Shown here in pieces: positions 10,709 through 23,800 of a stretch of DNA of 64,000 nucleotides. Position numbers and translations under genes: made by a program. Below the pieces are notes generated by a model that saw nothing but the letters and a program-made list of their open reading frames with translations, searched no databases and was not told the origin of the DNA. The stretch comes from Aplysia californica (lineage: Eukaryota; Mollusca; Gastropoda; Aplysiida; Aplysiidae), in contig NW_004797759.1 in NCBI RefSeq assembly GCF_000002075.1, forward strand, positions 205,708-269,707, given 5' to 3'. Positions within the stretch are counted from its first letter, which is position 1. Each line of letters opens with the position of its first letter.

Positions 10709-12883
10709 TCAAATTTTCAATAGTCAGCATACATGAAAGAGGGATTATACATTTTAACATTTTTTTAAAAACCCACAAATGAAGCCTGGTATTGCAGTAA
10801 AAGGACGAACCGTTTATTAATATTTCCAAAGAATAAATATATGATAAACATGTTACATGATTGAGGAAGCAAAAAACCTATGGAGAGTAATAAGCCCTTT
10901 TACAATATCAATGACATGAACTATCTACCAAATGAAAATAAATTCTGACAAGATGGTGTTTCAACTGAAAGGCTCTACTCCATGGCAAAACGCACTATAT
11001 CCGTCTACAACAAAAAGGAGAAACATTTTTTTTTTTAGTATTCTCTGAAAACAAAAAGTATGAGCTAAATCACTAAATGCAATTTTATCAAGGGATTCAG
11101 TCCATTTTGAGAAATAAAAAATATTCCCCTGACAATTCTTGTCATTAGATTATGGAGTGGACAGGGTTTTTCCAGAAATACGCCCAGATTTGATTTAGCG
11201 TTTAGTGCATTTTGCAATGGAACCTTTCAATTTCTCAACAAGCATCCTACACGCATCAGACAGACTCATTCCATGAAATGAATGGAGAAAAGACGGCATA
11301 AGGGCCAAAGAACGAGGCTGCTACAGAACAGGAAAAGTGGTGGACGCGGTGTACAAAAACAAAGAAAAAACTTTCGTTCCTCTGATCTGATGACGGACGT
11401 ATGGACGGGTTCAGATTTGTTCTGACACAGGTAACAACTGGCTGAGGTCCCCTTGACTCAGATCACTACCATACCTTGGTCCCATAATGAACACACTATG
11501 AGGATTAGCGTATGGAGTAGAGATGTGAGATTTTTAAAATCAAGAGACGTGGATGGAGAGTGGGCGGTTTATAATAATAGTAGATTTTTATAGTCTCTGT
11601 TTCTGGTTACCTGACAAAGTTCCGAAAAATCACTTGAACGAGCTCATTTCAAAACTTTCGGATCGTCACAAGTACGTTATATATCTGTACACAAGTTTGT
11701 AGCATACAAGCCTAAAAAAATAAAAAAGGTAACCATGATTTCACTTGCATTTGCATTACTAAACACGTTCCCTTAAAAATAAAAGTAAGTAGGCTACAAA
11801 TTTCTGCTGAGAAACCTGCAAAACATTCCTTTTTAAGTTAATAGCTTTGAAAGAATCTGTGACCAAAAGATAATGCACAGGCACATCATCAGTGGGGCAA
11901 ACATTTTTTGGGGGAGGTATCCTGTTCAGTAACATCTAGTTGAGACATTGTTAGTCACACATAAAGGCAGATTCGAAACTTTTTGAAAAATACTTTCAAA
12001 CGGAAAGGAAACTGCATAGGGTGCAGCCATGGGCCATAGTAAGAGGAATACACGTTCACATTACAAGTGTGCTGTTAGAGTTTGATTTGATGCACAACAG
12101 CATTGTCAAATGGAAAGAAAGTAACAATACTGAGTCAAGTTCTGCCAATATAAACAAATACTAACGTTTCAATGTGTTACGGTCATCATTTTATGAAACT
12201 ACTTTTTTTCAAGACGCGTAGACTTTTGATGAGTATAAATTATGCAAATAAATGCCCGTACACATACCATATATGACTATTCATTTCACAAACTATATAT
12301 ATATATATATACATATATGTATGACTGTTCATCTCATGTTAAGAAGATGGTACCTCAATCATGCAATATGCAAAAATTTCCATGTTGAAGACATTTTGAT
12401 GATTATGTTGTTATCAGACAAAAGTATAAGAAGTCTGTGCTCAAAATTATGATAATAGCATTTGCCACATCTAGAATAATAGTCTAACATAATTATTGCA
12501 GTAACAACAAGTAGGATAAAATCAAAACATTAAAAATTTATGCAAAAGTGAAATATTTCCCACATCTTTTAAGATGGAATGAATCATCTCTGCCACACTC
12601 ACAAAGTACTCGATAAAATCGCACGGTGACTAAAAACAGCCCAAATTCTTAAAACTCAAGACATCCACGAGCAAAGAACCAGAGTTGAGTGGCATGGAGG
12701 TAAAACATTAGGGTGTTTTTTTTTCAGATCTAATTTTAACTCCAAGATGGTAATAATAACAGTGTGACCCTTAAAAACACCTGAAGAATTGAGACAATAT
12801 TATTAATAAAAAAATTCATTGATCAGTGTACAGGCGTTACAGCATACTAAATAACAATACTAATACTAATGTATTTAAGGCTA
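10709..12883. other. no gene recognised; presumed TMEM41B distal flank
   Basis: AT-rich, no repeat landmark recognised, one (AT)n run near 12293-12318. No open frame with recognisable similarity. Confidence 0.35.
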
Positions 12884-13444
12884 CACCACAGAGTAGCTAC
12901 CCATGGTCCGCCTACTTTTGATGTGAGATCATAGAACAAACACTGCGGAATATAGCTACCAAAATCTACCACGGAGTAGCTACTTACTTTTACTTAACTT
13001 TGATAATTGTAGAAACAATACGCATGTGGAGTACTGAAATGAAATGAAGATAGTTTTAGCCGCACGTGTTATTAATTAATGCATTATAATTTTTCTCTAT
13101 GATAGTCTTCCGTCCGGGCATAACACAATGTACCCTGAGTTCGGGAAGACAATTCGGGGAGGAGACAAATACCCAGGACCTTGTTTATATTTATTATTTC
13201 TACATGTTCTGATACGGGAGAGAGTTGAGGGGAAAAAATGTCACACAAAAAAACGCGCGAAGAAGGCTTTTCAAAAATAAAATTTACACACACGTGCAAG
13301 TACTCAGATTCTGAAATTTGAATGAGTGTATCAATACTACCAGACTGTAGCCAATCTGTGAAAAATTTAGGTAGCTATTCCGTGACGTCGGCAAAGCAAT
13401 GCCAGACAAAATTTCTTGCGTAACAGTAGCTACTTCGTGGTGCG
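12884..13444. mobile_element. probable MITE with reiterated GTAGCTAC ends
   Basis: Left end CCACAGAGTAGCTACCCATG and right end GTAGCTACTTCGTGGTG are inverted relatives; a second such word (CCACGGAGTAGCTAC) lies inside near 12968. No coding capacity. Confidence 0.45.
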
Positions 13445-13829
13445 CCCGTTTTTAAAGCTGAGAACCGAAAGACAAAAATCGTCAAAAAAGCCAAGTAACA
13501 AAAATATTTTTTCTAAGTCATCAGCCAGTCGCAGAGACTGGAGACACTACGAAGACACATATCTCTCTAAACATAGAAAATCTCCCCCCTCCCCCCCAAG
13601 TCTCCCACTGCTATCTGAAAATAAAAGCATTTATAGAACTCATTGCTTTGAATAATGGGAATATCATAGACTTACAGCGAGCCCTATCACGTGTCAGGAA
13701 CAACACAATAAATCAAGGACAATGCATTTAACACAACAAACAAGGGCACATGGTCTCTCATTGGCTGTCTAAAAACCCTAAACTCCAGAGCACCTCTTCA
13801 CCACCAAATTAAGTCTAATTTTAAACATG

Positions 13830-14058
13830 TGGTTGCTTTTAAGGACAAGTGGGCTATCCCGAAAAATGCTGTTTTGAGAAAATCGAAAATCGAAGGTAAA
13901 GTTTTAGCTCCATGTTCTGTTTCACTAAAAGACAAGGAGAGTTTTCTCTATAGCCAAACAAATATACACACCAATGAAACCAAACTTCTCCTATAGGTAG
14001 GGCAATTGCCATTTTTTTGGATAGCTCAAGATTTCTGGAAACCCCCGAAATCTGACTA
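13830..14058. mobile_element. MITE family 2 copy (right end eroded)
   Basis: Begins TGGTTGCTTTTAAGGACAAG and shares ACACACCAATGAAACCAAAC and TTCTGGAAACCCCCGAAAT with copies at 34765 and 39487. Confidence 0.75.
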
Positions 14059-14475
14059 GATCTAGACACTATTTCCTTAACATCAAAGCCAAAAAATTCC
14101 AAATGGAACATAAAAAATTCAGACTTGATCCAAACCCCCACATTTCTGCATGTTGGGGAAGACTATTTAATTTACAAAATTCGCTTAAATGGCTGACATT
14201 TTCAATCTTGTTCATTGACGAATGTAAAGGTCAAAACTTACTTTCCTGTACATCATGCATGATCTATGCTAAATATAATACTTTTATGCGTTTTTGGCAA
14301 TTAAACTTTTATTTTGCCAAGCAAATACAATTTTCTTCTTCTTCACATGCTAATCTGAAAAGAATTACTGCCATCATGGTTTGCGACTCATGTCCTCGCT
14401 CAGATGCTCTTTAGAAAATGTTATATTTTCCTGGTCACTCATCTAATCAAGTTCTCAAAGTGAGTACACTCTATG

Positions 14476-14700
14476 CAGGAAAGTTTTGGATAGAAATCCA
14501 CAGGGTAAAAGATCAAGGGGAAGGCCATGTGAAACCTGAATAAAGCGTCACAGAGAATGAAATACAGACCGTGGAAAGACATGGGAGTATATAAAGTCAA
14601 GAAGCTCGCCCAAGACAGGGAAAAGTGGAAAATGTTTGTCGGAGGCCTATACCTATACCCTGATCCAAGGCAGAAAAAAAGGCAATGATGATGATGACAC
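14476..14700 (+). mobile_element. LINE 3'-end fragment
   Basis: Nucleotide-level relative of the better fragment at 30571: GGTAAAAGATCAAGGGGAAG parallels its GGTAAAGAGTCAAGGGGAAG, and GCCCAAGACAGGGA matches. Ends in a short (GAT)n tail. Old, with no open frame. Confidence 0.6.
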
Positions 14701-14790
14701 ACCGCGCATACAAAAAGCCATGCTTACACCCGTCTCTACATAAACGTTACGACATCTGAAGCAGTCAACAGGTTGGGGAGCGGTTACGCA

Positions 14791-15015
14791 GTACAGGCTT
14801 GCCAACTTTTTCAAAACCCAGTCAGAGACGCCCAAAAGTTAAAAAACATTAGATTATAAAACCTTTAGATTACAAAACAGCACACAAAATTACATCCAAG
14901 TGGGACTGGTTTTAGTGATGCGTACGAATGAAGACTCTCAAATTTCTGATTGCCGAATCGGGAACAATCCCTGGAACAATCCCGGGAACATTTGGGACGG
15001 TTGGCAAGCCGGTAC
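14791..15015. mobile_element. MITE family 3 copy (CAGGCTTGCCAAC ends)
   Basis: Left end ACAGGCTTGCCAACTTTTT and inverted right end TACCGGCTTGCCAACCGTCC; the middle shares AAGTGGGACTGGTTTT with a second copy at 35038-35244. Confidence 0.7.
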
Positions 15016-15452
15016 AGTATCACAAAGAAACTCACTGGTTAATGTTACATCCATACATGGTGAGCAAAACGACAATACATTTGTTGAGTTTTTTTAACAT
15101 CCATCCGATGTGCTCCGGTGTGCTCCGTACAAGAAGTAAAAGATCACACAGGCGCCATGCATTACCTCCTCTCACATGAAATAAATAAATACAATTTCTG
15201 ATTTCAAGTTGATGTGCAACAACATAGAGATCTTCAAAAAGACCACAAAAAAAAACAGACACCCAGTCACTGCGGAATTGGACAGATCCGTACAACATTG
15301 CACAAAGGAAATGTTACTCACACACCAACACATTACAAATCATACTGACTACTGATGAGCTGTAGGAAACATTTTCTAATTCTGTCCCGACTTGCAAAAA
15401 GCTGAGTATTGTTTGCCACAACATTATACCAAATATATAGAAAGAATAAGTC

Positions 15453-15801
15453 CAGGCATGGGCAACCTACGGCCTGCAAGCAATTTCAGTCCGGCCCGCA
15501 AGTCAACCCTGAAATTAATTGTGAATATGGCCCACTGAAAGTTGATATATAATTAATATAAACAAAACTGTCCATTTTGAAAAACACAAGTAGTGGTTTG
15601 CGGCCCGCCTGAAGGCAATAGATCTAACATTTCTTCTCATGAAATGCCCTTGTGTAACATAAGATTCCGTGTCAGTTTTAGTCTCACTTTTGAGAGTTTG
15701 GGCCTTTCAACCAATTTCACCTAAATGTCTCATGCTTTTGACCCACTAGATATTCAAAATCACTTACTCAGGCCTGCCACTTGCACTCTTGCCCATGCCT
15801 G
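15453..15801. mobile_element. hAT-like non-autonomous DNA element
   Basis: Ends CAGGCATGGGCAACCTACGG and inverted CAGGCATGGGCAAGAGTGC; the CAGG-xTGGGCAA-CTACGGCC form is typical of hAT termini. Flanks AATAAGTC and TATTAGTC agree at 6 of 8 positions, fitting an aged 8-bp target duplication. Confidence 0.75.
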
Positions 15802-15809
15802 TATTAGTC

Positions 15810-16511
15810 CATGGCACTTTCAGTGAACATAATTATGACATTTAATTATTCGCCATTGCATATTCTATGTGTGCTCAAGTGACCATGCATGAAAGAAACA
15901 AAAATATGTCAGCATCCACTGCTGTATTCAGATCACTTCAATGTAACCCAATACAAATTTGAACATTTCGGTTCCAACTTAACAGATCTATATCAAAGTT
16001 ATTGCAAGTTACTTGGGAACTTTTGCCAATGGTGAATGAACGGATGAAAGTGCATGAAGTTTAACAATTAAAAAAGGTGTATTGACAAATAACATGATGT
16101 GTTTTCAGCCAGTCTGAGAGCTCAACTACATCCAATAATGAAAATGAAAATAGAAACAAAACTTCAAAAAGCTAATAAACGAACATTAATTGTAATTAAA
16201 ATTGAATTCTTCGAATATGAGGCAGTATGATGAAACTGAACGTCATATTAACTAAACTCTCCTTTCCTTCTGAAACATTTGTCAACTTTTTACCTCCAGA
16301 GAAGGGCAGATTGGGTCACAATCTTCCGACACTGCTGCAACCATGACAGACGGAGTCAGCACATGCACTCCAAATTTTAAGTCGGTGGCACACTCTTCTG
16401 TCACAGTGGCTAGGGCCCTGAGAACAGCCACTTTATCCTGGAGTACAGTACACGCTTCATAACACAAAGAGCACAGACTAGGCAATTTGCTACACCATTG
16501 GAGAGAAAACT
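15810..16511. other. no gene recognised
   Basis: AT-rich with no repeat landmark. The stretch 16300-16510 is less AT-rich but has no convincing exon on either strand. Confidence 0.35.
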
Positions 16512-16633
16512 GCACAGTCTCGATGATCTGAAGCGGACTGCACTGCACAGTGTGTGCAAACCATGGGGGACCGCACAGTCTCGATGATCTGAAGCGGACT
16601 GCACTGCACAGTGTGTGCAAACCATGGGGGACC
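16512..16633. repeat. perfect tandem duplication, 2 x 61 bp
   Basis: The unit begins GCACAGTCTCGATGATCTGA and ends ACCATGGGGGACC; copies at 16512-16572 and 16573-16633 look identical. It lies downstream of the TMEM41B stop. Confidence 0.9.
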
Positions 16634-16737
16634 TACTGTCAGACTGTCTTTGAAAACAGTATAAAAGTACTGTTTGAAAGTATAAAAAGAAAAAGATGAA
16701 GTCAACGTTTTCTTCTTCTGTTCAAGTATCAGAGCTG

Positions 16738-16800
16738 ACATGAGACACTGGCGACCATGGCTCACCACCAGTCATTTCCCTCAGATGCTCTCAAAAAACG
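16738..16800 (-). mobile_element. LINE 3'-end fragment (RAMIADVC type)
   Basis: Shares GACACTGGCGACCATGGCTC-type sequence with 49905-50050 and 60098-60260. The best copy, at 60098, reads on the minus strand as a LINE ORF2 end. Confidence 0.5.
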
Positions 16801-17724
16801 TAAACCATCGAGGTCTTTTCCAGTCACCCATCTGTTCCAAGTTGAATCGGTCGACACCTACATAAGTTCTGGCTTTTCTCAACTCTATGATGGTCAGATC
16901 ACACCCTTCAAGGAACAAATATCCACAACACGAGAAGAACCCTACAACGTTCAAGTACGCATCTAATACTGCCTGACCACTTACATAAGTGTGACGAGCG
17001 ACATTCAGTTTGAACAACGACTCAACCCACAAGAACTTTACGCAAATAAAGTAAATGTGGTTTTTAGTTTTGAACCAAAACTAAAATTTAAAAAGCAAAA
17101 AAATTACAGTGAAAACTGCTGAAACCGAAACAAGCTGGACCACAGATTTTCTTCTGTTTAGAAATGTTGCTTAAATAGAAAGAAAAAAAAAGCACCCGGA
17201 ATTTATTCTACTTTGGTGTACCGCTGTTTTGAGATTAACTGTGTTCAGTTTGACCAGACTCCACTGTGTTTCGAAATGCATCTGTCTCTAATAATTTCGA
17301 GAATTGAAGGAAAATCCTGAGTTCTCTTTCAGCACAAGACACATCTAAGCAGCCCTTATTAAAAAACATAAATATATTTAAAACAACATTCAATTTAGTT
17401 TTCAAAACTTATCAAAGGCCAAAAAATTTTACATGACCCATCACAAGATGTTCTCCGCAATAGAGCCACAGTAACTCCAGACACATAAAGATTTTTGTTT
17501 CAAGTATCGAACCAAGTCTCAGAGCCCCAAGCAAAACAAAACACTATCAGATGAACCGAGTTCAGTTTGAGCAGTCTCCACTGTGTTTCGCATCATAGAT
17601 ACAAACATAAAACTAAAGTTTCCAAACTTATCCGTGTTAAAAGAAAAAAATCCACCCGACACATAAAATAAAAGATTCATGAGTTGACCGTTCTCTAAGA
17701 AGACCCCCCCCCCCCGAGTCGTGC
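16801..17724. other. presumed TMEM41B 3' UTR/flank with MITE ends
   Basis: Words near 17240-17275 and 17555-17590 (CAGTTTGAxCAGxCTCCACTG) match the ends of the mariner-type MITE at 7349, so eroded copies are likely. No coding signal. Confidence 0.4.
17202..17207 (-). promoter_or_regulatory. candidate poly(A) signal for TMEM41B
   Basis: First AATAAA on the minus strand seen downstream of the TMEM41B stop, about 520 nt away. Whether it is used cannot be told from sequence. Confidence 0.25.
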
Positions 17725-17894
17725 TCACTCCAGCTTGGCCCTCAGCTGACGTTTGAGCACAACGGGGAGGAGAGCCACCAGGGCGAAGACAGCCAGCAGG
17801 CCGATGTTCATCCAGGACCAGGCCTCCGAGGTAGACGTCAGTTTGTTCAGCGTGGTGCCCGCCTGGATGAACACAAAGGACGGAGGGGCCACAC
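17725..17894 (-). CDS. TMEM41B: TMEM41B coding exon 7 and stop
   Basis: Acceptor TATCCAG|GTGTGG. Encodes VAPPSFVFIQAGTTLNKLTS, a last helix and the basic end RQLRAKLE before TGA at 17727-17725. The (ATT)n tail of a SINE lies immediately upstream of the acceptor. Confidence 0.97.
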
Positions 17895-20800
17895 CTGGAT
17901 AAACAATAATAATAATAATAATAATAATATATAACATTTATATAGTGCATTAAAAAAAAATATATAGCTCAATGCGCTTTACATTGGAATACCCATTTCA
18001 TTTTGAAAACCTTTCTTACTACTTCCTTTATTCTCATGAATTATATATTTATGCACACACACACAGACTATTTTCATTCTATTTTCATTCAGACGTAGGC
18101 AATATGCACAAAACAACTATAATAAAAATAACACTAAAAGCTTAAGAAGGATAGGCCTGTAGGAACAGAAAATGCTTAAGATGGATAGAGCGGACAAAGA
18201 GAAAACCTTTAAAGAAATCGCATTTATTATTAGTAATGTCGTCTCGCTTGGGCTGAGCAAGCAAAGAGATAACTGTTAGAAGAGACCAAATTTTTTTTTC
18301 CACAATTTCGCCTCAACTGGGTAAACAATTACAGTAGCGAAGATTCATGTAGTGAAAAACCCTTAATTACCACACCAGTTCAGAATGCTGAAGCCGTGGT
18401 AAATTTTTTTTATAGTTTAAAAAACCTTGGCAGCAGAAGAAACACACTATAAAAATTCATAGAGGTTCATCAACCATTCAGTTATCACTTAGAGTGACTT
18501 CCTTTAGTATTTACTTCAGTGCAGTGTGTCCGTTCATTGTTTTACTAGTGTTACCCAACCTGCATTGAGCAAGCAAAGAGATTTAAACTGTTAGAAGAGA
18601 TCACATTTTTTTAAAAACACAAAGTCGCCTCAACTGGGTTGAGCAAACAAAAGACAATCTTCTTTCATAAAAAACCTAATTTTTTTTAACCAGTGCTGCC
18701 CAACCTGCATTGAGCAAGCAAAGAGCTCACCGTTAGAAGAGACAGCTTCTTTTTTTTTTTAACCAATGTCGCTTCAGCTGTTAGTTTAGTTTTAGTAAAA
18801 GTTTTACGGCACTTGCAACACAATAAGGTCATATAAGTGCCGAAGATTAGAGGTGTTACAAAAGAGTAACAAACACAAAAAAGAAGTAGGTGAGATAAAG
18901 ATGTTTGATAGGAAAGAAGGAGCAAACGACACCAGAGCACCCGCCAACCACCCAATCGCTTCAGCTGGTTTGAGCATGCAAAGAGACAACTGTCAGAACA
19001 AACCACATTTTTACAGATGCCGTAGCAACAACTGCTGAATACTGCCTCACATCAATGCATCCACATCAAGGCTAGACAAAGTCCCCCGCGGCGGCAGAAT
19101 AAAGGCTCAGCCCATTTGCAAGTGAAGCCACAAGCCTTTATTTATTCCCTGTGGCTAGATATCTGGTGTTCAACTTGAGGCATGCTAGCCACTTAACAGA
19201 AAAAGAAAAAGGAGTGTAGCTTTGAGCTACTCCTTCAATCAGACAGCAGGGTAATAAATACAAAGGAGAAAATAAAGCCTCAGAGAGAGTTTTGTTTTGT
19301 TTTAGCAGAGGTTTTACGGCGCTCTCAACTGCATAAGGTCATATGAGCGCCAGAAGATAAGAAGTGTTACAAGAGAGTAACAAACATAAAAAGAAGGAGG
19401 GGAGATAAGGATGGTAGATGTTGGATAGGAAAGAGGGAGCAAACCACACCAGAGCACCCGCCAACCACCCACTCAGAGAGAGTTTCGGGTCAATGTTCCA
19501 GCTCAAAATGACAGTAAGAGTAAAGAACAAATATATTTAAAAAAACATTACCAAACAAGGTGCCCAGGAAGAATGTGAAAAGTGGAACGTCGATCACTGG
19601 TGAGGTGATGTTGATGAACCAGTTCGGCAGGAAAGGGGTGATTCTCAAAAAGAGGATGTAGTTGAACAAATGCTCACGATGGTTATCAACCTGCAAAGAA
19701 ACAGAAGCAACAATCTTGGAGAGTAAAGAAAAAATGTCGGGCACTCGTCAAAATAATGAAATAGGAGAAACTGACATTTTTCCGCCCATCAATTTTTATC
19801 AGGTTTTTTTTTTTTTGGGGGGGGGGGGGGGCTCAGCACTTTTAATGTCCATTCAAAAACCCATTTTTGTGTGGATTTTACTGATCAAAGGCACAAAAAA
19901 AAGTGGGTTCACAGTTTCCCAAGACTACCAAACTTTTGGAATTCACTAAACTCTGGCAGCCATTATCTTGTTAATTTTACCTCGACACTAGGAGCAGGAG
20001 ACTCTCACCTCCTTCAACCGCAAATAACTCAACTTTTATCAAAGATAGACGAGCATTCCCCCCCCCCCCCCCCCCCCCCACTGAAGCAAGACAAATAAAC
20101 AAGCAACAAGATGATACCAATAACTCCATAAGCCCAAAAAATGATAAGCGCCGATTCCACCATGTCAGGACACAAATTAAACAAACAAGACATAAAAGTA
20201 AAAGATTGATAAAGAATTTACATCAGAGCGGTGGTTCTTATCAGAACTGATTACAATGTGTTATTAACACAATCAGAACAAGTCAAGGGAAAACCAAGAC
20301 TGACAAGAACAAGGAAAAATGCATAAACGGCACTCTGTGCCCCTGTTGTAACTATTTATCAATAGCAAATTAGAAACAGGAGAGGTTCACCTTTAATTAA
20401 GTTTTTAAGTTAGAGTTTTACGGCATTAACAACACAAATAGGTCACATTATTGCCAAAGATTTGAGGTGTTACTAGAGAGTAACAGACAAACATAAGAGG
20501 GAGGTTTGATATACCGATGATAGAGGTTCGATAGGGAAGAACGACCAAACCACACCAGGACACCCTCCAGCCACCCTCCTTGAAAGCCCAAAATTACTAC
20601 AGTATTCAAACCGATACTCACATGTCTTTTCCAATCGGCTGCCCTTTGAGGGAAATATTTCTGTACAACGCGTCTGCCCACCATGTATGACAACAAATAA
20701 CAGAAAGATGCTCCTAGAGCAGAACACTGAAACAGGCAAAAAAAGATAAAGAGCAAAACATTAAGTGATGAACGTTCAGCAAGTGACGAACAAGGAGTGT

Positions 20801-23800
20801 GAAAGCCAAAATATCCAGGTTAAGACGAAACAGTTTTTAAATTTAAGACCTTATTCTCCTGAAGATTTTTTACTTTTTAAAAATCTTTAATTATTTTTAC
20901 AAAAATAATCTTTAATATAGCATTTGGACAAAGATATGTGTGTGTTTTATACAACATCATACATTAGAAATATGATTGAGCATTGAGAGTGAACGTTACC
21001 CTTTTACAAATACAGAACAAAGATACATTTGACACACTTCAGAACTTGGAAAAAAGACAACAAAAAATTAAAGTAAGAATTACTCTACTTTTGAATGGAG
21101 TAAATAAGGTACTGCTTTCACACTCATTGATAATCAAACTAGGACTCACATTTTACTTCTGAAATATATAAATATATATAATACGAGGAAGAAATTAACT
21201 TCAGCTGTATAAAAGCAAAAGATAGGTACTCTGTGCTCAATACCTATATAAAAAGTCATCACGACATTCACAAACTACACGGAGAATAAAAAGTTTATAC
21301 TCACTGTACACACTAATGGCAGGGCTAGTAGAAATGGGTACAGGAACCCAGATATTATACTTAGAAATATAGAACCTGGTATAGCAAAAGTTTGCAAACT
21401 GAAAATAATAGTTAAGGAAAACTCGACATAACAAAGGAAATGCAGCTGACAGCAAACAAAGAATCTGGTAAAATAACAGTGCCAACTGGTTACACAAAAC
21501 AAATGAATTAAAAAAACGTGCACAGATCAGACTCCTAGTTTACAGACTATATACTGTCCAATACTAATTCATCTTATATCGAGACTATTCCTATATAAAG
21601 TGCAATATTTCATGCACAGACAAGAAAATTAAAACATAAATAAATGTATACGAAGGCAAAATTTTGACAATTTCAGAAATTCCTATTTTCATAAAATCAG
21701 CAACTCTAAAAAAAAATTTATCTCAGATTTGTTTGTTTTTAAGTGTTCCTACAGAACCACAGAATCTTTCAATCACCGCAACCTCCTCACATAATCATAT
21801 ATCATCACACACACAGAAACAAAGTTGGAATAAAAAAATCAACTAACTTCGAAACATATATATAGTCAGTTCAAGCTTGGAAAAAGGATACAATATGAAA
21901 ACGACAAAATATCCAGAGAGTACTTCATAGAAGTATTTGTCATTGTAGCGATGTAAAAGTCGCCCAAGGTTTTTCGCATCCTCTATATCGCGGGGAAGTT
22001 TAATATATTGCAACTCATCTCTGAAAAAAAGATAAGGAAAGGCAAAGTCCAAAAATTATACAACAGCAAAAAAAACAGAACATAACTTATAACCTCTCAC
22101 TTAACAACTTCAGGACAGGCCCCATACCAGCTGATCCTATCCCCTGGACTGGAGCCGCCACCCATATCTTCCCGCGAAGCTGAGAATGTTTCGGAGTGTT
22201 CTATGGTCTGCTGGGGTAATAATATAGTGTAAAGCGCATAGAGCCTGCTGCTGAGCGGGGATATGCGCTATACAAATGCTATCTATTATTATTATTATTA
22301 TCTCTTTATAAATACTCGTTTCGAAGACATTTTTTCACTTCTAATCAACTCAAACTGGCTTCAACCTCGGGGAATTCGAAAGAGAAAGAACTCTTCTGTG
22401 TTTGAACAGGCTGTATTCATGAACAAAATCAGAATCGTAGATCTCTACATTCAATGAAACATTTCTCTTGTGATTCATTGAACAAGTACGTTATAAGTTC
22501 TTCGAGCGCAGCTGATTAGGCTTACTTGACTAATCTTTAATCTTACTATAGAAGTCAATGTAGTGTTTTACAGCATTCACGCGTGTTGTGCATCATAGGC
22601 CTAGGTGTAACTAAACATTACAAGCAGTCACTCAAACACCAGTCAGAAACCTCCTCTCAAAAATGCATTTCCAGTGACCAATCAAAAAACATTTCAGTCA
22701 TAATCAATCAAAAATTTACTTTAGAGCAACTTTAAACATAAAAAAAAAAAAAGTTATAGTAAGTATTTTACAGCACTTGGAACACAATAAGGTCGTATAA
22801 GTGCCGAAGATTAGAGGTGTAACAAGAGAATAACAAACACGAAAAAGGAGGGGAGATAAAGACAATAGATATGTTTGATAGGAAAGAAGAAGCAAACCAC
22901 ACAAGAGCACCCGCCAACCACCCACTAAACATTTAAGTATCATGTATTATATTGAATGCTTATTGGAACCTGTATGGCCAACTTTTTAAAAAATTTACAG
23001 AAATGGAACCTGTTTGGCCAACTTTTTTTTTAAAATACAGAAAAGAGACAAACAAGTAGTTTACTTTCACCACCAAAGACATGCTTGAGAACTCAAAACA
23101 CACACAGAATAGAGAGAGAGGAAATGTATTGAGGTCTATAATGTCAGCAGTGAAAAGCCCCATCATTACAGACTAGTAGTACGAAACTATTCTCGTTCAC
23201 TTCTACAGAAAGAAATTGAATGCGGTCGGTCAGTATTATTATACCATCATAGTAAATTTCGTCATACATCTATCTATCTGAGTCTATCATAGTCATATTT
23301 CATGCCATCTTTGTCTTGAAGCTGCTTGCCTTAACACAGTATTTCACACAGCTGCAATCGATAAATGTAACTGAAATCAGAAACTATGAGGCCTACATAA
23401 CACTTATCATTAATAATTTGCAAAACAGACAATATGCAAAGAATTTAAACTTTAAAAATTAGAGTACAAAATACTCACCTAAGTACAAAAACAACCACAA
23501 CCTTAACTACACACAAAAATAAATGCTGCCCTCCTTCTCCTCTTCCTCCAACAATAGAAGCAGGACGCCTGACTAGATCTGATGGGACGGATGACAGGCT
23601 ACAGGGCACCCTGCTCCTACGTCCTGGCAGTAAGAAAAATACTCACTTATCCAGCTGTGGAAAGCTGGAATACACCACCCCCAAGGCTACCAAGGCACAC
23701 ACAAAAATGAGAGCTAGGATGAGGAGTGACTTTCGAGTGCTTCCCTCCTGGAGTGCCTCCGGTCCAGCTGCTGGCCTTTCCCTCAGTTGTGTGAACTCTG

